The notes: a model not told the origin generated them from the sequence alone. Numbered from the stretch's first letter, positions 24,607-33,868 are shown. The stretch is 64,000 bases of DNA from Polyangia bacterium (GCA_030424595.1 JAUHWG010000004.1:124001-188000), one strand, 5' to 3'. Made by a program: numbers and translations.

Positions 24607-26040
24607 ATGCGTAGGTTCGTATCGCTGGTGCTCGTGTCAGGGTCGCTCTCGTGCGCCGCGACCCCTCCCCAGGGCGGCCTCGATCGGTCGCCTGAGGTGG
24701 AGGTTCAAGCGGCCCCGATCGACGACGTCCCGGAGTGGGCCGAGTCGGCCAGAGACCTCTGCTTCTTGGGCCACGCGGACTCGTGCGTCATCGTCGCGGT
24801 GAACAGGAGCCCGGAGGACTATCGACGGGCGAAGGAGAGGAAGGGAGAGGAGGACGCGTGCCGCCGGGAGTACACGGACGCTCGGGGTGTCTACAGCGGC
24901 CCGGATACCTGCACCAACGGGTTCGTCGCGCTCAAGGACGAGGGCGTCCTCGACGAGCCGCGTAGTAGCGCACAGGAGAAACGAGACCGTGCTCGGCGAG
25001 AGGCGGAGGAGGCCCGAGAGAGTCGCTGGTACCACCGAGCGCTGGCCGCGAGGTTGCGGGTATGCGAACGCGTCGAAGACACGGCCACGGAGTGCAGCCA
25101 CAAGGCCACGAAGGACCTCGCGTACTACAACAGCAGGCCTCTCACCGCCGAAGTTCGCGCCGCCTTCGACGATGAGGTCACGCGCCACCGCGCGGTCATG
25201 CGTAGCCGATGCGAGGAGGGCGAGGCAAAGGAGTGTTGGGCGTGGTTTCGGACGTACGAGGTCGACGAAGCCCCGAACGAGCAGCGCGCGCACGAGCTCG
25301 CCCTGCGCGCCCTCGAGGCCGGTTCGACCGAGGCGTGGGAGCTCGTGCTCGATCTCCTGGACGTCGACCGACAGGGCCCCTTCGCCGACCTCACGAGGGA
25401 CGAGAGACGAGGCGCGCTCACATCGGCGCCCTTCGGCGGGGGCTCGTTCGGGGGAGCGTTCTCGGAGAACGAGAGCCCGCCCGTCACGCGCAAGGAGAGC
25501 GCCGTAGCGAGAGCGTGTCGCAAAGGAGACATGCTCTCTTGCTACATCGACAGCGGGCTCGGTCGCAATGTCACAGGGAACGTGAGCGCTCCCATGATGC
25601 GCAGAGCCGAGGAGCTGCGCGCCAGATCCTGGGAGCACTGTGGGTCTAGCGGCAAGGCGGACTCGTGTTGGGTCGCAGGCTACGTCGCGCATCGCAAGAT
25701 GGGAGACGAGGACCTGGCGCGCGAGGCATACGCCAGAGGCTGTGAGCTGGGTTCGTCCCGGTCGTGCTACGGGCTGGGGACGATGCTCGCCCGGCGAGGA
25801 GAGGAGGACGCCGCGCCGCCGTATCTCTCGCGCTCGTGCGACCTCGGGCACCGAGCCGGGTGCACGCTGTCGGCGATACAGCTGACGACGGGCCACGGGA
25901 TCGCCAAGGATGTCGACCGCGCGCGCGCCTACCTGAACGAGGTCTGCGGGCCCAAGGTGGACGACTCCGAGATGAAGACGACCGCCTGCCGCACGCTCGC
26001 GTACATCGACTCCAAGAGCTCGGCGACTCCGAAGCCCTGA
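24607..26040 (+). CDS. Sel1-like repeat lipoprotein
   Basis: 477 aa. The start at 24607 has GGAGGAGA 5-12 nt upstream and begins a signal peptide with lipobox SLSC (VLVSGSLSCAATP). Several Sel1-type helical repeats occur in the C-terminal half: ARACRKGDMLSCYIDSGLG, CWVAGYVAHRKMGDEDLARE, YARGCELGSSRSCYGLGTML and SRSCDLGHRAGCTLSAI, each with the paired Cys seen in bacterial Cys-rich Sel1 proteins such as HcpA. Likely secreted, possibly protein-binding. Codon choice is more mixed (cgt, agg, gtg and others) than in neighbours, hinting at a different origin. Confidence 0.8.
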   Translation: MRRFVSLVLVSGSLSCAATPPQGGLDRSPEVEVQAAPIDDVPEWAESARDLCFLGHADSCVIVAVNRSPEDYRRAKERKGEEDACRREYTDARGVYSGPDTCTNGFVALKDEGVLDEPRSSAQEKRDRARREAEEARESRWYHRALAARLRVCERVEDTATECSHKATKDLAYYNSRPLTAEVRAAFDDEVTRHRAVMRSRCEEGEAKECWAWFRTYEVDEAPNEQRAHELALRALEAGSTEAWELVLDLLDVDRQGPFADLTRDERRGALTSAPFGGGSFGGAFSENESPPVTRKESAVARACRKGDMLSCYIDSGLGRNVTGNVSAPMMRRAEELRARSWEHCGSSGKADSCWVAGYVAHRKMGDEDLAREAYARGCELGSSRSCYGLGTMLARRGEEDAAPPYLSRSCDLGHRAGCTLSAIQLTTGHGIAKDVDRARAYLNEVCGPKVDDSEMKTTACRTLAYIDSKSSATPKP

Positions 26041-26217
26041 ACCTCGCGAGCTGCGAGGACCTGGAGCTGTCCGGCTCGAGGTCGGCGAGCCGATCGTGTA
26101 CACACGCGGGGGGTCGTGCCGATGAACCACGAGACCGGCTTGCCGATGCGAGGACGGCTCCCCTGCGCGCCCGCCCTCGCGATGCCGCTGCCGAGGAGCG
26201 ACGAGCCTCTGCGTCCG

Positions 26218-27378
26218 CTAGCCGGCGGGGCGGACGATCAGGTGGGTCGGCGTCGTGAGACCGCCGTCCGCGCTGACCCGTGTCCCGAGGTGTTCGCCGG
26301 TGCTCGTGTCGAAGGCCTCGACCGTCTGGGCGCCGAGGCTGACGACCATGAGGGTGCCGTCGGCGGTCTGGGCCATGCCTGCGGGCTCGCTCAGGAGGCC
26401 GGCGGAGGAGGGGACGAGGGCGTCGACATAGTCTCCGGTGTCGGCGGAGTAGCGGAGAACTTCGCCGCTGCCCTCCGAGGTGACGAGGAGGTGATCGCCG
26501 ACGAAGAGGAGCGTGCGGGGCCGCTTCATCGTGCTGTCGTCCGGGGTGAAGGGCCCGAGCGGGTCGCCTGTGATCCCGTCGAAGCGGAGCACCTGGTCGG
26601 AGTAGTAGCTCGGGATGTAGAGGGCGCCGTCTGCTCCGAAGACCATGCCCGCGTCGGGGCCGTTGAGGCCGCCCGCACCCTCGGCGACGAAGACGTCGAC
26701 AAAGTCGCCGGTGGTCCCGTCGTAGCGGAGGACGGCGTCGCCGTCGAAGCTCGAGACGTAGAGGGCGCCGTCGGGGCCGAAGACGACCGCGCCGGGCCCC
26801 TGGAGGCCGCCGGTCTCGTCGATCTGCGTCCGCGGATCATCGGCGATGAAGAGGTCGACGAACTCCCCGTTGGCGCCGTCAAAGCGGAGGACGGCGTTCG
26901 CCTCTTCGCTGGCGACGTAGACCGCCCCGTCGGGCCCGAGCGTCATGCCGAGGGCGCCGTCGAGCTCAGGCGCTTTCCAGGTGCCGAGGCGCTCGCCGGT
27001 CTCCGCGTCGAAGCGGGCGACCGCGTCGCCGCCGAAGTCGGCGACCAGGAGCTCTTCGCCAGGAGCATCGCCCGTGGTCATGCCCGTCGTCTCCACGTCG
27101 GTGGTCGCCGAGGTGGTCGCGCTCTCCGTCGACGATGTGCCGCTCCCCGTGGTCTCGGCCGTGGACCCGCTGGTCCCCCCGGTGTTCGAGCTGGGCGACG
27201 GCGATGTCTCGCTATCGCTGGTCTCCGCGGCGACCTGGCAACCCGCCGTGAGGGCCGCAGTGAGGGCCGCCGTGAGGGCCGCCGTGAGGGCCGGCGCGAG
27301 GACCACGACGAGGCTCGCGCCGCCGCTCGTGCGGCCGCTCGTGCGGCTCGGTCCGTCGACTCGTGTGTGGCGGGACAT
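26218..27378 (-). CDS. Beta-propeller (NHL/SMP-30-like) lipoprotein
   Basis: 386 aa. ATG at 27376-27378 (27432 is an alternative) gives a long signal containing ALTAALTAALTA repeats, ending LTAGC. A Ser/Thr/Gly linker follows to about residue 105. The rest holds six propeller blades, each ending in a motif such as LRFDGANGEF, VLRYDGTTGDF, VLRFDGITGDP or VLRYSADTGDY, with a repeated GPDGALYV strand. Typical of NHL/SMP-30 propellers, usually ligand-binding or scaffold. Role unknown. Convergent with the Sel1-like gene. Confidence 0.85.
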   Translation of the reverse strand: MSRHTRVDGPSRTSGRTSGGASLVVVLAPALTAALTAALTAALTAGCQVAAETSDSETSPSPSSNTGGTSGSTAETTGSGTSSTESATTSATTDVETTGMTTGDAPGEELLVADFGGDAVARFDAETGERLGTWKAPELDGALGMTLGPDGAVYVASEEANAVLRFDGANGEFVDLFIADDPRTQIDETGGLQGPGAVVFGPDGALYVSSFDGDAVLRYDGTTGDFVDVFVAEGAGGLNGPDAGMVFGADGALYIPSYYSDQVLRFDGITGDPLGPFTPDDSTMKRPRTLLFVGDHLLVTSEGSGEVLRYSADTGDYVDALVPSSAGLLSEPAGMAQTADGTLMVVSLGAQTVEAFDTSTGEHLGTRVSADGGLTTPTHLIVRPAG

Positions 27379-27577
27379 GGCGGTATGACACGGCGTCGGC
27401 CTCGGTGGTTTCGCTCGAATTCTCAGCGGCATTTCTTCGCCAGGGATTCCGCCGGGAGCTCGCCGTCAGTGTCGCGGATGGTCCATCCGACAGGTTCGCG
27501 GTTGGTCTCGCCGGGAGCTTCGCGGCGGGACCCTGCGCGCCGCGCAGCGCGGGCGCGCCGGCTGCTCACAAGCGGCG

Positions 27578-29173
27578 CTAGCTCGAGCCGGCGCTCCGCC
27601 GGAGGAATTCCGCGTAGATCCGGATCGCGTCGAGGAGCGCGCTTGTGCGCACCCGCTCGTCTCGGCCGTGGATCGCCGCGATCTCGTCCTTGCTGAGCTG
27701 GATCGGTCGGAAGCGGTAGATGTTCTCCGCGAGGTCGGCGAAGTGGACCGAGTCGGTGCGGGCGATCATCAGCGAGGGCGCGACGATGAACTCAGGGCGG
27801 ACGGCCCGCACCGCCGCGGCGATCGCAGAGTACGCGGGCGAGTCGGCGGAGGAGATCGCGGAGGGCTCGCTCGGGTCTGTGGTGTCGTGGATCGACAGCT
27901 CGATCCGGGGATCGGCGAGGACTTCGCGGGTTCGGGAGAGGACCCCGTCGACGCTGTCGCCCGGGAGGATCCGGTAGTTGACGAGGGCGCTCGCCTCCCG
28001 CGGCAGGACGTTCTCCTTGATCCCGGCGCGGACCACCGTGATCGCGGTGGTCGTGTGGAGGAAGGCTCGGCTCCGGTCGCTGGCCGCGAGGGCGCGGATG
28101 ACCAGGGGCTTGAAGAGCCAGAGGTTCGTCAGGACCAGGCGGCGGGCGAAGGGGAGCTCCGGGCCGAGGCTCGCCAGCATCTCCTGCAGCGGCGGTCGGA
28201 GCTGATAGGCGAAGGGGTCGCCCTCGAGGCGGGCGAGGCCGGCGGCGAGGATCCCCGCGGCGCTCTCCTCGGGCGGCATCGACGAGTGGCCGTCGGCGAT
28301 CTCGGCCCGGAGCTCGAGGGTGACGACGCCCTTCTCGGCGACGCCGACGAGCGCCACAGGAGCCTCTAGCCCCTCGAGGAGCCCGGTCGTGATCACGAGG
28401 CCCTCGTCGATGATGAACTCGGGGCGGACGTCGGCCTCGCGCAGCCGCGAGGCCACCGCCTTGGCGCCCTGGCTGCGGGTCTCCTCGTCGTGGTGGACGG
28501 CGAAGTAGAGCGTGCGCGCAGGGGCGAAGCCGGCGTTGCAGAGCGCCTCGGCGGCCTCAAAGAGGATGATCACCCCGCCCTTGTCATCGTGGGCGCCGCG
28601 GCCCCAGACGTAGCCGTCGGCGACCTCGCCGGCGAAGGGGGGGTGTGTCCAGGCCTCGGGATCCTCGGCCGGGACGACGTCGCTGTGGCTGACGAAGAGC
28701 CCTGGCGCGCGCGCAGGGTCGCTCCCCTCCCAGGAAAAGAGGAGGCTGTAGTCGGCGATCACCTCGCGCTTGGCGACCCGATGGACGCAGGGGTAGGCCC
28801 GGAGCAGGAGCTCGTGAAAGCCGCGGAAGGGCTCGCCGCGAAAGTCGGCGAGCTCCTCGACGGAGACGGTCGGCAGGCGGATCGCCGCGGCCAGGTGCTC
28901 GATCGCCGCGTCGCCGTCGATCTCGAGCGGGGCCGCCGGCTCAGGATCGGGCTGGACCGAGGTCGAGCTCAGGGCGCCGACGACGAGGGCGACGGCGAGG
29001 AGGACGGCGGCGGCGAGGAGGGCCAGGAGGAGGGTCCGGAGCCAGGACGAGCGCCGCGCTCCGGTCGTCGGCGCGGAGCTCGGCGCAGAGGTCCCGACCT
29101 TGCCGTCGAGGTCGGGGGTTCCGTCCGCCCCGAGGTCGTCACGCTCGGGGCTCCCCAGGGGCTCCTCGCTCAT
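27578..29173 (-). CDS. M20 family peptidase/carboxypeptidase (PM20D1-like)
   Basis: 531 aa with an N-terminal membrane anchor (residues 44-66) and a full M20 zinc domain. Metal-site motifs: SHSDVVPAED (H163, D165), GRGAHDDKGG (D197 bridging), HHDEE (E230/E231 catalytic) and a later HGRDE near residue 507, all conserved. Insertion of a dimerisation-type lid around 270-420. PM20D1-type members link or hydrolyse N-acyl amino acids; specificity is not readable here. Start overlaps the stop of the upstream MFS gene by 4 nt, so both belong to one operon, suggesting uptake of peptide or acyl-amino-acid nutrients. Confidence 0.9.
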   Translation of the reverse strand: MSEEPLGSPERDDLGADGTPDLDGKVGTSAPSSAPTTGARRSSWLRTLLLALLAAAVLLAVALVVGALSSTSVQPDPEPAAPLEIDGDAAIEHLAAAIRLPTVSVEELADFRGEPFRGFHELLLRAYPCVHRVAKREVIADYSLLFSWEGSDPARAPGLFVSHSDVVPAEDPEAWTHPPFAGEVADGYVWGRGAHDDKGGVIILFEAAEALCNAGFAPARTLYFAVHHDEETRSQGAKAVASRLREADVRPEFIIDEGLVITTGLLEGLEAPVALVGVAEKGVVTLELRAEIADGHSSMPPEESAAGILAAGLARLEGDPFAYQLRPPLQEMLASLGPELPFARRLVLTNLWLFKPLVIRALAASDRSRAFLHTTTAITVVRAGIKENVLPREASALVNYRILPGDSVDGVLSRTREVLADPRIELSIHDTTDPSEPSAISSADSPAYSAIAAAVRAVRPEFIVAPSLMIARTDSVHFADLAENIYRFRPIQLSKDEIAAIHGRDERVRTSALLDAIRIYAEFLRRSAGSS

Positions 29174-30510
29174 GTCGCGGTGCCCTCACCTGCGCCCTTC
29201 GGAGCCTCCACATCGTAGTAGCGGTAGACCAGCGCGGAGGCGGCCGTCAGCAGTCCGGGGGCGAGGGACATCGCGATGACGATCCCGGTGAGCGCGCTCT
29301 CGGGCTGATCGACGAGCGCTCCGCCGGTGCTCTCGACGAAGCCGGTCGTGTCGAGGATGAGCCCGGCGGCGAGGCCCCCGAAGGCGAGGCCGCCCTTGTC
29401 GACCGCGGTCCAGATCCCGGAGAAGATCCCCTCACGGCTCTGGCCGGTGTCCTCGCGGGCGCGGGCGATCGTGTCGGGGAGCATCGAGAAGGGGAAGAGC
29501 TGGGTGCCGGCGTAGGCCACCCCCATCACGGCGATGAGCGCCGCCGCCTGGGCCATCGACATCACCGGGCTCCACCACAGGGAGAGCGAGGCGACGGTGA
29601 AGATCGCGAGGGTGATCCCGTAGCAGCGCTCCTTGCCGAGCCGCTTCGAGAGCGCGAGCCACAGCGGCATCGTCACGATCGCCGGCAGCATCAACGCCAG
29701 GAAGAGGAGCGTCACGGTCTCTTCGCCGCCGCCGAGGATGTACTTCGCGAAGTAGACGACCGCCGCCAGGAGACAGCCGACGCCGAAGAGCTGGAGCGCG
29801 TAGGCGCCGAGGAGGACGCGAAAGGGGCGGCTCTTCAGGGCGGTCGCGACCTGCTGCCGCAGGGGCAGCGGCGAGGGCTCCTCGTCGATCGCGAAGCGGG
29901 CGCGGCGGGTGCCGAAGAAGCAGCCGAGCATCGCCACCATGCAGATCGCGGCGACCGACCAGGACATCACCGCGTAGCCCGCTCGGCCGCCGCCGGCGGC
30001 CTTGATGATCATCGGCGCGCCGGCCCCGGCGATCAGGATCCCCGCGGTCATGAAGGCCATCCGGTAGGCCATCAGCCGGGTGGTCTCGTGGTAGTCGCCG
30101 GTCATCTCCGCCGGCATCGCGATGTAGGGGACCTGGAAGACCGTAAAGGTCGTCGCGCAGAGGGTGTACATCACCAGCGTGAAGGCGAAGGCCCCGCCCG
30201 CGCCGAGATCCGGGGCGCTGAAGAGGAGCCCGAAGCACAGCGGCAACGAGAGGGCCCCGGCGAGGAGATAGGGGCGACGGCGGCCCCAGGAGGAGCGGGT
30301 GCGGTCGCTGATCGAGCCCATCAGCGGGTCGCTGATGACGTCCCACATCTTCGGCAGGAAGAGCGCCAGGCCGGCGAGCGCCGGGGTCACGCCGAGGATG
30401 TCCGTCAGGTAGTAGAGGAGGAGCAGCCCCGGGACCGCCGCGTACATGCCGGTGCCGAGCGAGCCGAGCCCGTAGCCTGCGGCGATCGAGCGCGGGAGGG
30501 GCGAGGCCAT
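29170..30510 (-). CDS. GPH-type MFS transporter
   Basis: 446 aa, 12 predicted membrane helices. The DVISDPLMGSISDRT followed by WGRRRPYLLAG motif is characteristic of glycoside-pentoside-hexuronide (MelB-like) transporters. The central loop (TRRARFAIDEEPS) separates two six-helix halves. The ATG at 30508-30510 is preferred; a start at 30537 would add nine residues. The gene is directly upstream of, and 4-nt-overlapped with, the M20 peptidase, so they form an operon. Substrate unknown; sugar or small amphiphile plausible. Confidence 0.87.
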   Translation of the reverse strand: MASPLPRSIAAGYGLGSLGTGMYAAVPGLLLLYYLTDILGVTPALAGLALFLPKMWDVISDPLMGSISDRTRSSWGRRRPYLLAGALSLPLCFGLLFSAPDLGAGGAFAFTLVMYTLCATTFTVFQVPYIAMPAEMTGDYHETTRLMAYRMAFMTAGILIAGAGAPMIIKAAGGGRAGYAVMSWSVAAICMVAMLGCFFGTRRARFAIDEEPSPLPLRQQVATALKSRPFRVLLGAYALQLFGVGCLLAAVVYFAKYILGGGEETVTLLFLALMLPAIVTMPLWLALSKRLGKERCYGITLAIFTVASLSLWWSPVMSMAQAAALIAVMGVAYAGTQLFPFSMLPDTIARAREDTGQSREGIFSGIWTAVDKGGLAFGGLAAGLILDTTGFVESTGGALVDQPESALTGIVIAMSLAPGLLTAASALVYRYYDVEAPKGAGEGTAT

Positions 30511-30791
30511 CGTCGCCAGCCTGCCACACATCTGCACGCGAGAGGTGATGCTCGGGGCTTTCGGGGTTGTCGCGGTCTGGGAGCTCGGGCTTGGGCGCCC
30601 CGGCGGCCGGGCAAGCCCCCATGGGCTCGACCTCGGGGAGCGCCTGTGGAGCCCGCAGGAGCGCGACGGGGCGGCGGAGACCCTGCTCGGAGCGGGTCCT
30701 AGAGGCCGCCAGGAGCGCGCTGGAGATCCGTGAGGCGGCCGGCGGAGGTCCTTTGGAGCGGGAAGGGGTGGGGCGGTATCATCCGCGCCCC
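30511..30791. other. 281-bp divergent intergenic region
   Basis: Between the MFS gene (minus) and the TolB-like gene (plus). gggcttg...caagccc arms at 30587-30618 form a modest hairpin. No gene or confident promoter was identified. Confidence 0.5.
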
Positions 30792-32033
30792 ATGCTCGCC
30801 TCCAGCCGCCTCTCCCTCGCTGTCGCCCTCTGCCTCGCCGCTAGCGGCTGTTCGGGGGGCGCCTCAAACCCAGCCGCCGCCGACGCGGCGAAGGGCGATG
30901 CGGCGAAGGGCGACGCGGCGAAGGGCGACGCGGCGAAGGGCGACGCGGCGAAGGGCGGTGCTCACGGCGCCGAGGGGGGGAGCCACGGCGAGCACGGCGG
31001 GCACGGAGCTGCGCCCGAGCGCGACACGACCCCGGTCAAGCAGGGGATCAGCGACGCCAAGGAGCTCATCCGCGAGGGCGAGGGCCACTTCGGCTCCCTT
31101 CAGCAGCTCACCTTCGGCGGCGAGAATGCCGAGGCCTACTACTCGTTCGCCGAGGACAAGCTGATCCTGCAGTCGACCCGTGAGGGCCGCGAGTGCGACC
31201 AGATCTACTCGCTCGACCTCAAGGATGGGGCGACGACGATGCTCTCCAGCGGCGAGGGGCGGACGACCTGCGCCTACTACCTGCCCGGCGATACGAAGAT
31301 CATCTACGCCTCGACCCACGCCGCCGACCCGGGCTGCCTGCCGCCGCCGGACCGGTCCCACGGCTATGTCTGGAAGATCTACGACGAGTTCGACATCTAC
31401 GTCGCCGACGCCGACGGCGGCAACCCGCAGGTGCTGAGCGCGAGCCCGGGCTACGACGCCGAGGCGACAGTCTCGCCGAAGGGCGACCGGATCGTCTTCA
31501 CCTCGACCCGCGACGGCGACCCCGAGATCTACACGATGGCGATCGACGGCTCCGACGTGAAGCGGCTGACGACCACCCCCGGCTACGACGGCGGCCCCTT
31601 CTTCAGCCCCGACGGCTCGAAGATCATCTACCGCGCCAACCACCCCGAGGGCGAGGAGGAGACCGCCAAGTACAAGGAGATCCTCGACAAGGGGCTGGTC
31701 CGGCCGACCCGCCTGGAGCTCTTTGTGATGGACGCCGACGGCCAAAACCAGCGCCAGATCACGAGCAACGGCAAGGCGAACTTCGCCCCCTTCTTCCACC
31801 CGGACGGCGAGCGGGTGATCTTCGCCTCGAACATGAACGACGAGCGCGGCCGCAACTTCGACCTCTACATGATCGGCACCGACGGCGAGGGCCTGGAGCA
31901 GATCACCCACGAGGACACCTTCGACGGCTTCCCGATGTTCTCCCGCGACGGCGAGCACCTGGTCTTCGCCTCGAACCGCGGCGGCGCCAAGGAGGGGGAC
32001 ACCAACGTCTTCCGCGCCGAGTGGAAGGACTGA
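30792..32033 (+). CDS. TolB-like PD40 propeller lipoprotein with AKGD repeat and His-rich segment
   Basis: 413 aa. The ATG at 30792 starts a signal peptide with lipobox LAASGC. Residues about 30-55 are five DAAKG units encoded by a 15-bp repeat, followed by a His/Gly-rich stretch (GSHGEHGGHG) that may bind metal. The rest is a WD40-like PD40 beta-propeller: blades with DIYVADADGGNPQVL, EIYTMAIDGSDVKRL, ELFVMDADGQNQRQI and DLYMIGTDGEGLEQI, plus PKGDRIVFTS/PDGSKIIYRA/PDGERVIFAS strands. Similar to TolB but without a Tol operon nearby. Likely periplasmic or surface protein. Confidence 0.87.
   Translation: MLASSRLSLAVALCLAASGCSGGASNPAAADAAKGDAAKGDAAKGDAAKGDAAKGGAHGAEGGSHGEHGGHGAAPERDTTPVKQGISDAKELIREGEGHFGSLQQLTFGGENAEAYYSFAEDKLILQSTREGRECDQIYSLDLKDGATTMLSSGEGRTTCAYYLPGDTKIIYASTHAADPGCLPPPDRSHGYVWKIYDEFDIYVADADGGNPQVLSASPGYDAEATVSPKGDRIVFTSTRDGDPEIYTMAIDGSDVKRLTTTPGYDGGPFFSPDGSKIIYRANHPEGEEETAKYKEILDKGLVRPTRLELFVMDADGQNQRQITSNGKANFAPFFHPDGERVIFASNMNDERGRNFDLYMIGTDGEGLEQITHEDTFDGFPMFSRDGEHLVFASNRGGAKEGDTNVFRAEWKD
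30886..30960 (+). repeat. 15-bp tandem repeat (gcggcgaagggcgac) x5
   Basis: About five copies of a 15-bp unit encode Ala-Ala-Lys-Gly-Asp at the mature N-terminus of the propeller lipoprotein. Length changes would stay in frame. Confidence 0.9.
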
Positions 32034-32062
32034 GGGCGGGTCCGGGCGAACCTGTCGCCACC

Positions 32063-32091
32063 TTGACGGGCCCCGGGGGCGTTCTTAATGT
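32063..32091 (+). promoter_or_regulatory. Candidate sigma-70 promoter
   Basis: TTGACG at 32063-32068, a 17-bp spacer, and TAATGT at 32086-32091, about 160 bp upstream of the next gene. The -35 fits well, the -10 only partly. Confidence 0.3.
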
Positions 32092-32253
32092 CCTCCACCG
32101 TCGGCCGGGGAGGGGAGACGGAGCCCGCGCTGGCGGGGTAGACGCCGCTTCTCCCGGCGAAACCTAGGCCCTCAGCCGCGAATCTCAGCTCCACCCCCCC
32201 GACGCGCCTGCGCCCTGTCGCAACCATCGAGAGAAGAAGAAGAAGCCCTGCCG

Positions 32254-33045
32254 ATGTCCGACCCCGAAGATCGATCCCCCCGCCCGCTCGCGCTCTCACG
32301 GCGCGGGCCTTGGCCGCTCCCCTTCCGCACCTTGGCGATGTCGGCGGCGCTTGCGATCGGCGCCGGAGGGCTCAGCGCCTGTCAGCCGCCGGGGCAGGGG
32401 GACGCGCGCTGGGTGACGACGGAGAACACCAACGTCGACATCGACTGGGACGAGGTCCACAGGGCCTACCTCGCCGCTGAGGGTCCCGAGGACCTCGAGC
32501 GCCGGGTCAACGAGATCTACACCGGCGACGAGATCATCAGCATCTCCGTCCACGACCAGGACGCGACCACCCAGGTCGTCACCGGCTTCTTCGATCGCGA
32601 CCAGAGCGGCACCGTCGACGAGGGCGAGAAGATCTTCTCGATCCAGCGCGATGTCGTCGGCGAGGGCGAGGGCCAGGTCCAGATCCAGGGGCACGGACAC
32701 TACGCCGGCTACCACTCGCCGATGTGGGACATCGCCTCGGGGATGATGCTCGGTTCGATGATGTCGCGGGCCTTCATGCCCTCCTATCGGCCGATGTACA
32801 CGGCCGCCTACACGACCCCGTCGCACCGGGTCTCGTCGCTGCAGACCCAGCGCAGCGCCCATAGGGCGGCGAACCCAGGGAAGTACAGCCGGAGCTCGAA
32901 GTCGGGCCGCTCCTACGGCTCGAAGGGCGGCGCGTGGGGCTCGAAGAGCAGCACGCCGACGCGGACGAGGACCCGCTCCTTCGGCGGCGGTCGCTTCGGC
33001 CTCGGCGATCGGGGCGCTCGTAAGCGGGTCCGCGTGCACGTCTAG
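32254..33045 (+). CDS. Lipoprotein with one EF-hand-like calcium loop
   Basis: 263 aa. Basic N-terminus and hydrophobic run end in GLSACQPP (lipobox). Residues 114-125 (DRDQSGTVDEGE) match a canonical EF-hand loop: Asp at positions 1 and 3, Ser at 5, Gly at 6, Asp at 9, Glu at 12. A methionine/Ser-rich segment (SGMMLGSMMSRAFMPSYRPM) follows, then a Ser/Gly/Arg-rich basic C-terminus. No family recognised. The EF-hand suggests calcium binding at the envelope. It is separated by 17 nt from the next gene. Confidence 0.75.
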   Translation: MSDPEDRSPRPLALSRRGPWPLPFRTLAMSAALAIGAGGLSACQPPGQGDARWVTTENTNVDIDWDEVHRAYLAAEGPEDLERRVNEIYTGDEIISISVHDQDATTQVVTGFFDRDQSGTVDEGEKIFSIQRDVVGEGEGQVQIQGHGHYAGYHSPMWDIASGMMLGSMMSRAFMPSYRPMYTAAYTTPSHRVSSLQTQRSAHRAANPGKYSRSSKSGRSYGSKGGAWGSKSSTPTRTRTRSFGGGRFGLGDRGARKRVRVHV

Positions 33046-33062
33046 CGGACTTTGGGGGCGAG

Positions 33063-33815
33063 GTGGACGAGGCCGACGAGCCAGAGAACGCCGCGGGGGA
33101 GCCTGGGCCCGCCTGGACAGGCGGGATCGCGGAGATCCCCTTCCCCGAGGTCGAGGTGCTCTCCCTCCTCGGCTTGGATCCGACGCGGAGCGAGCCGGAG
33201 ATGGAGTACGACCGCTTCGGCCACGCGCTCCTGCCGGTGGTCGAGCTGATCTCGCGCCCGCACGACGGCGATGAGAGCGACGAGAGCGACGAGAGCGACG
33301 AGAGCGACGAGAGCGATGAGAGCGATGAAGGCCAGAGCGCTCGCCGAAGTGAGGGCCGAAGTGAGGGCCTGAACGCGGTCGACGAGGGCCAGCGCGCGCC
33401 CCTGCGGGTCCTCGGCTCGCGGGTCTTCGCGCTCCACTCGGCCGACGACGGCGAGCCCTACCCCGACGACATCGACCTCGAGTTTTGGGTCGACGACGAC
33501 ACCGCCATCGTCGTCTCCCTGGGGCGGTTCCTCGAGCGGCGGGCAGCGCCCCTGACGGGCGGGGCGAGCGCGCTCGTGCTCGCGCTCTGCAACCCCCACC
33601 GCGCCCGCCTCTCTCGCCCTGTCGGGGTCGACGTGCCGATCTACTACGCGGAGGGCGACGTGGTCGCGTACTTCGAGATCGATCCTGCGCTGGAGCTCGA
33701 CGCTGGGCTCGGCGCGGAGGAGATCCGCCGCGGTCAGATCCGCGTGCGCTTGGTCGCCGAGCGCTGGCATGAGCTCCCCGGAGGCTCGGCGGGCGACGAC
33801 GCGACGATGGCCTGA
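33063..33815 (+). CDS. Acidic repeat-containing hypothetical protein
   Basis: 250 aa. GTG at 33063, 17 nt after the EF-hand lipoprotein stop with GGGGGCGAG upstream. Residues 70-86 are a DESDESDE repeat (9-bp DNA units), followed by RSEGRSEG. The C-terminal half (SRVFALHSADDGEPYP, EFWVDDDTAIVVSLGRFL) looks like a compact cytosolic domain not recognised. An overlapping antisense frame (33042-33770) is open as well, but the ribosome site, spacing and order support the plus strand. Confidence 0.65.
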   Translation: MDEADEPENAAGEPGPAWTGGIAEIPFPEVEVLSLLGLDPTRSEPEMEYDRFGHALLPVVELISRPHDGDESDESDESDESDESDESDEGQSARRSEGRSEGLNAVDEGQRAPLRVLGSRVFALHSADDGEPYPDDIDLEFWVDDDTAIVVSLGRFLERRAAPLTGGASALVLALCNPHRARLSRPVGVDVPIYYAEGDVVAYFEIDPALELDAGLGAEEIRRGQIRVRLVAERWHELPGGSAGDDATMA

Positions 33816-33868
33816 CGACCGCCGCCGACCGACGACCGACGACCGACGACCCGACAGCGAGGAGCACG

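Noticed and set aside
33042..33770. A minus-strand gene overlapping the acidic repeat protein
   Set aside because: No ribosome site or recognised domain; the plus-strand reading fits operon spacing better.
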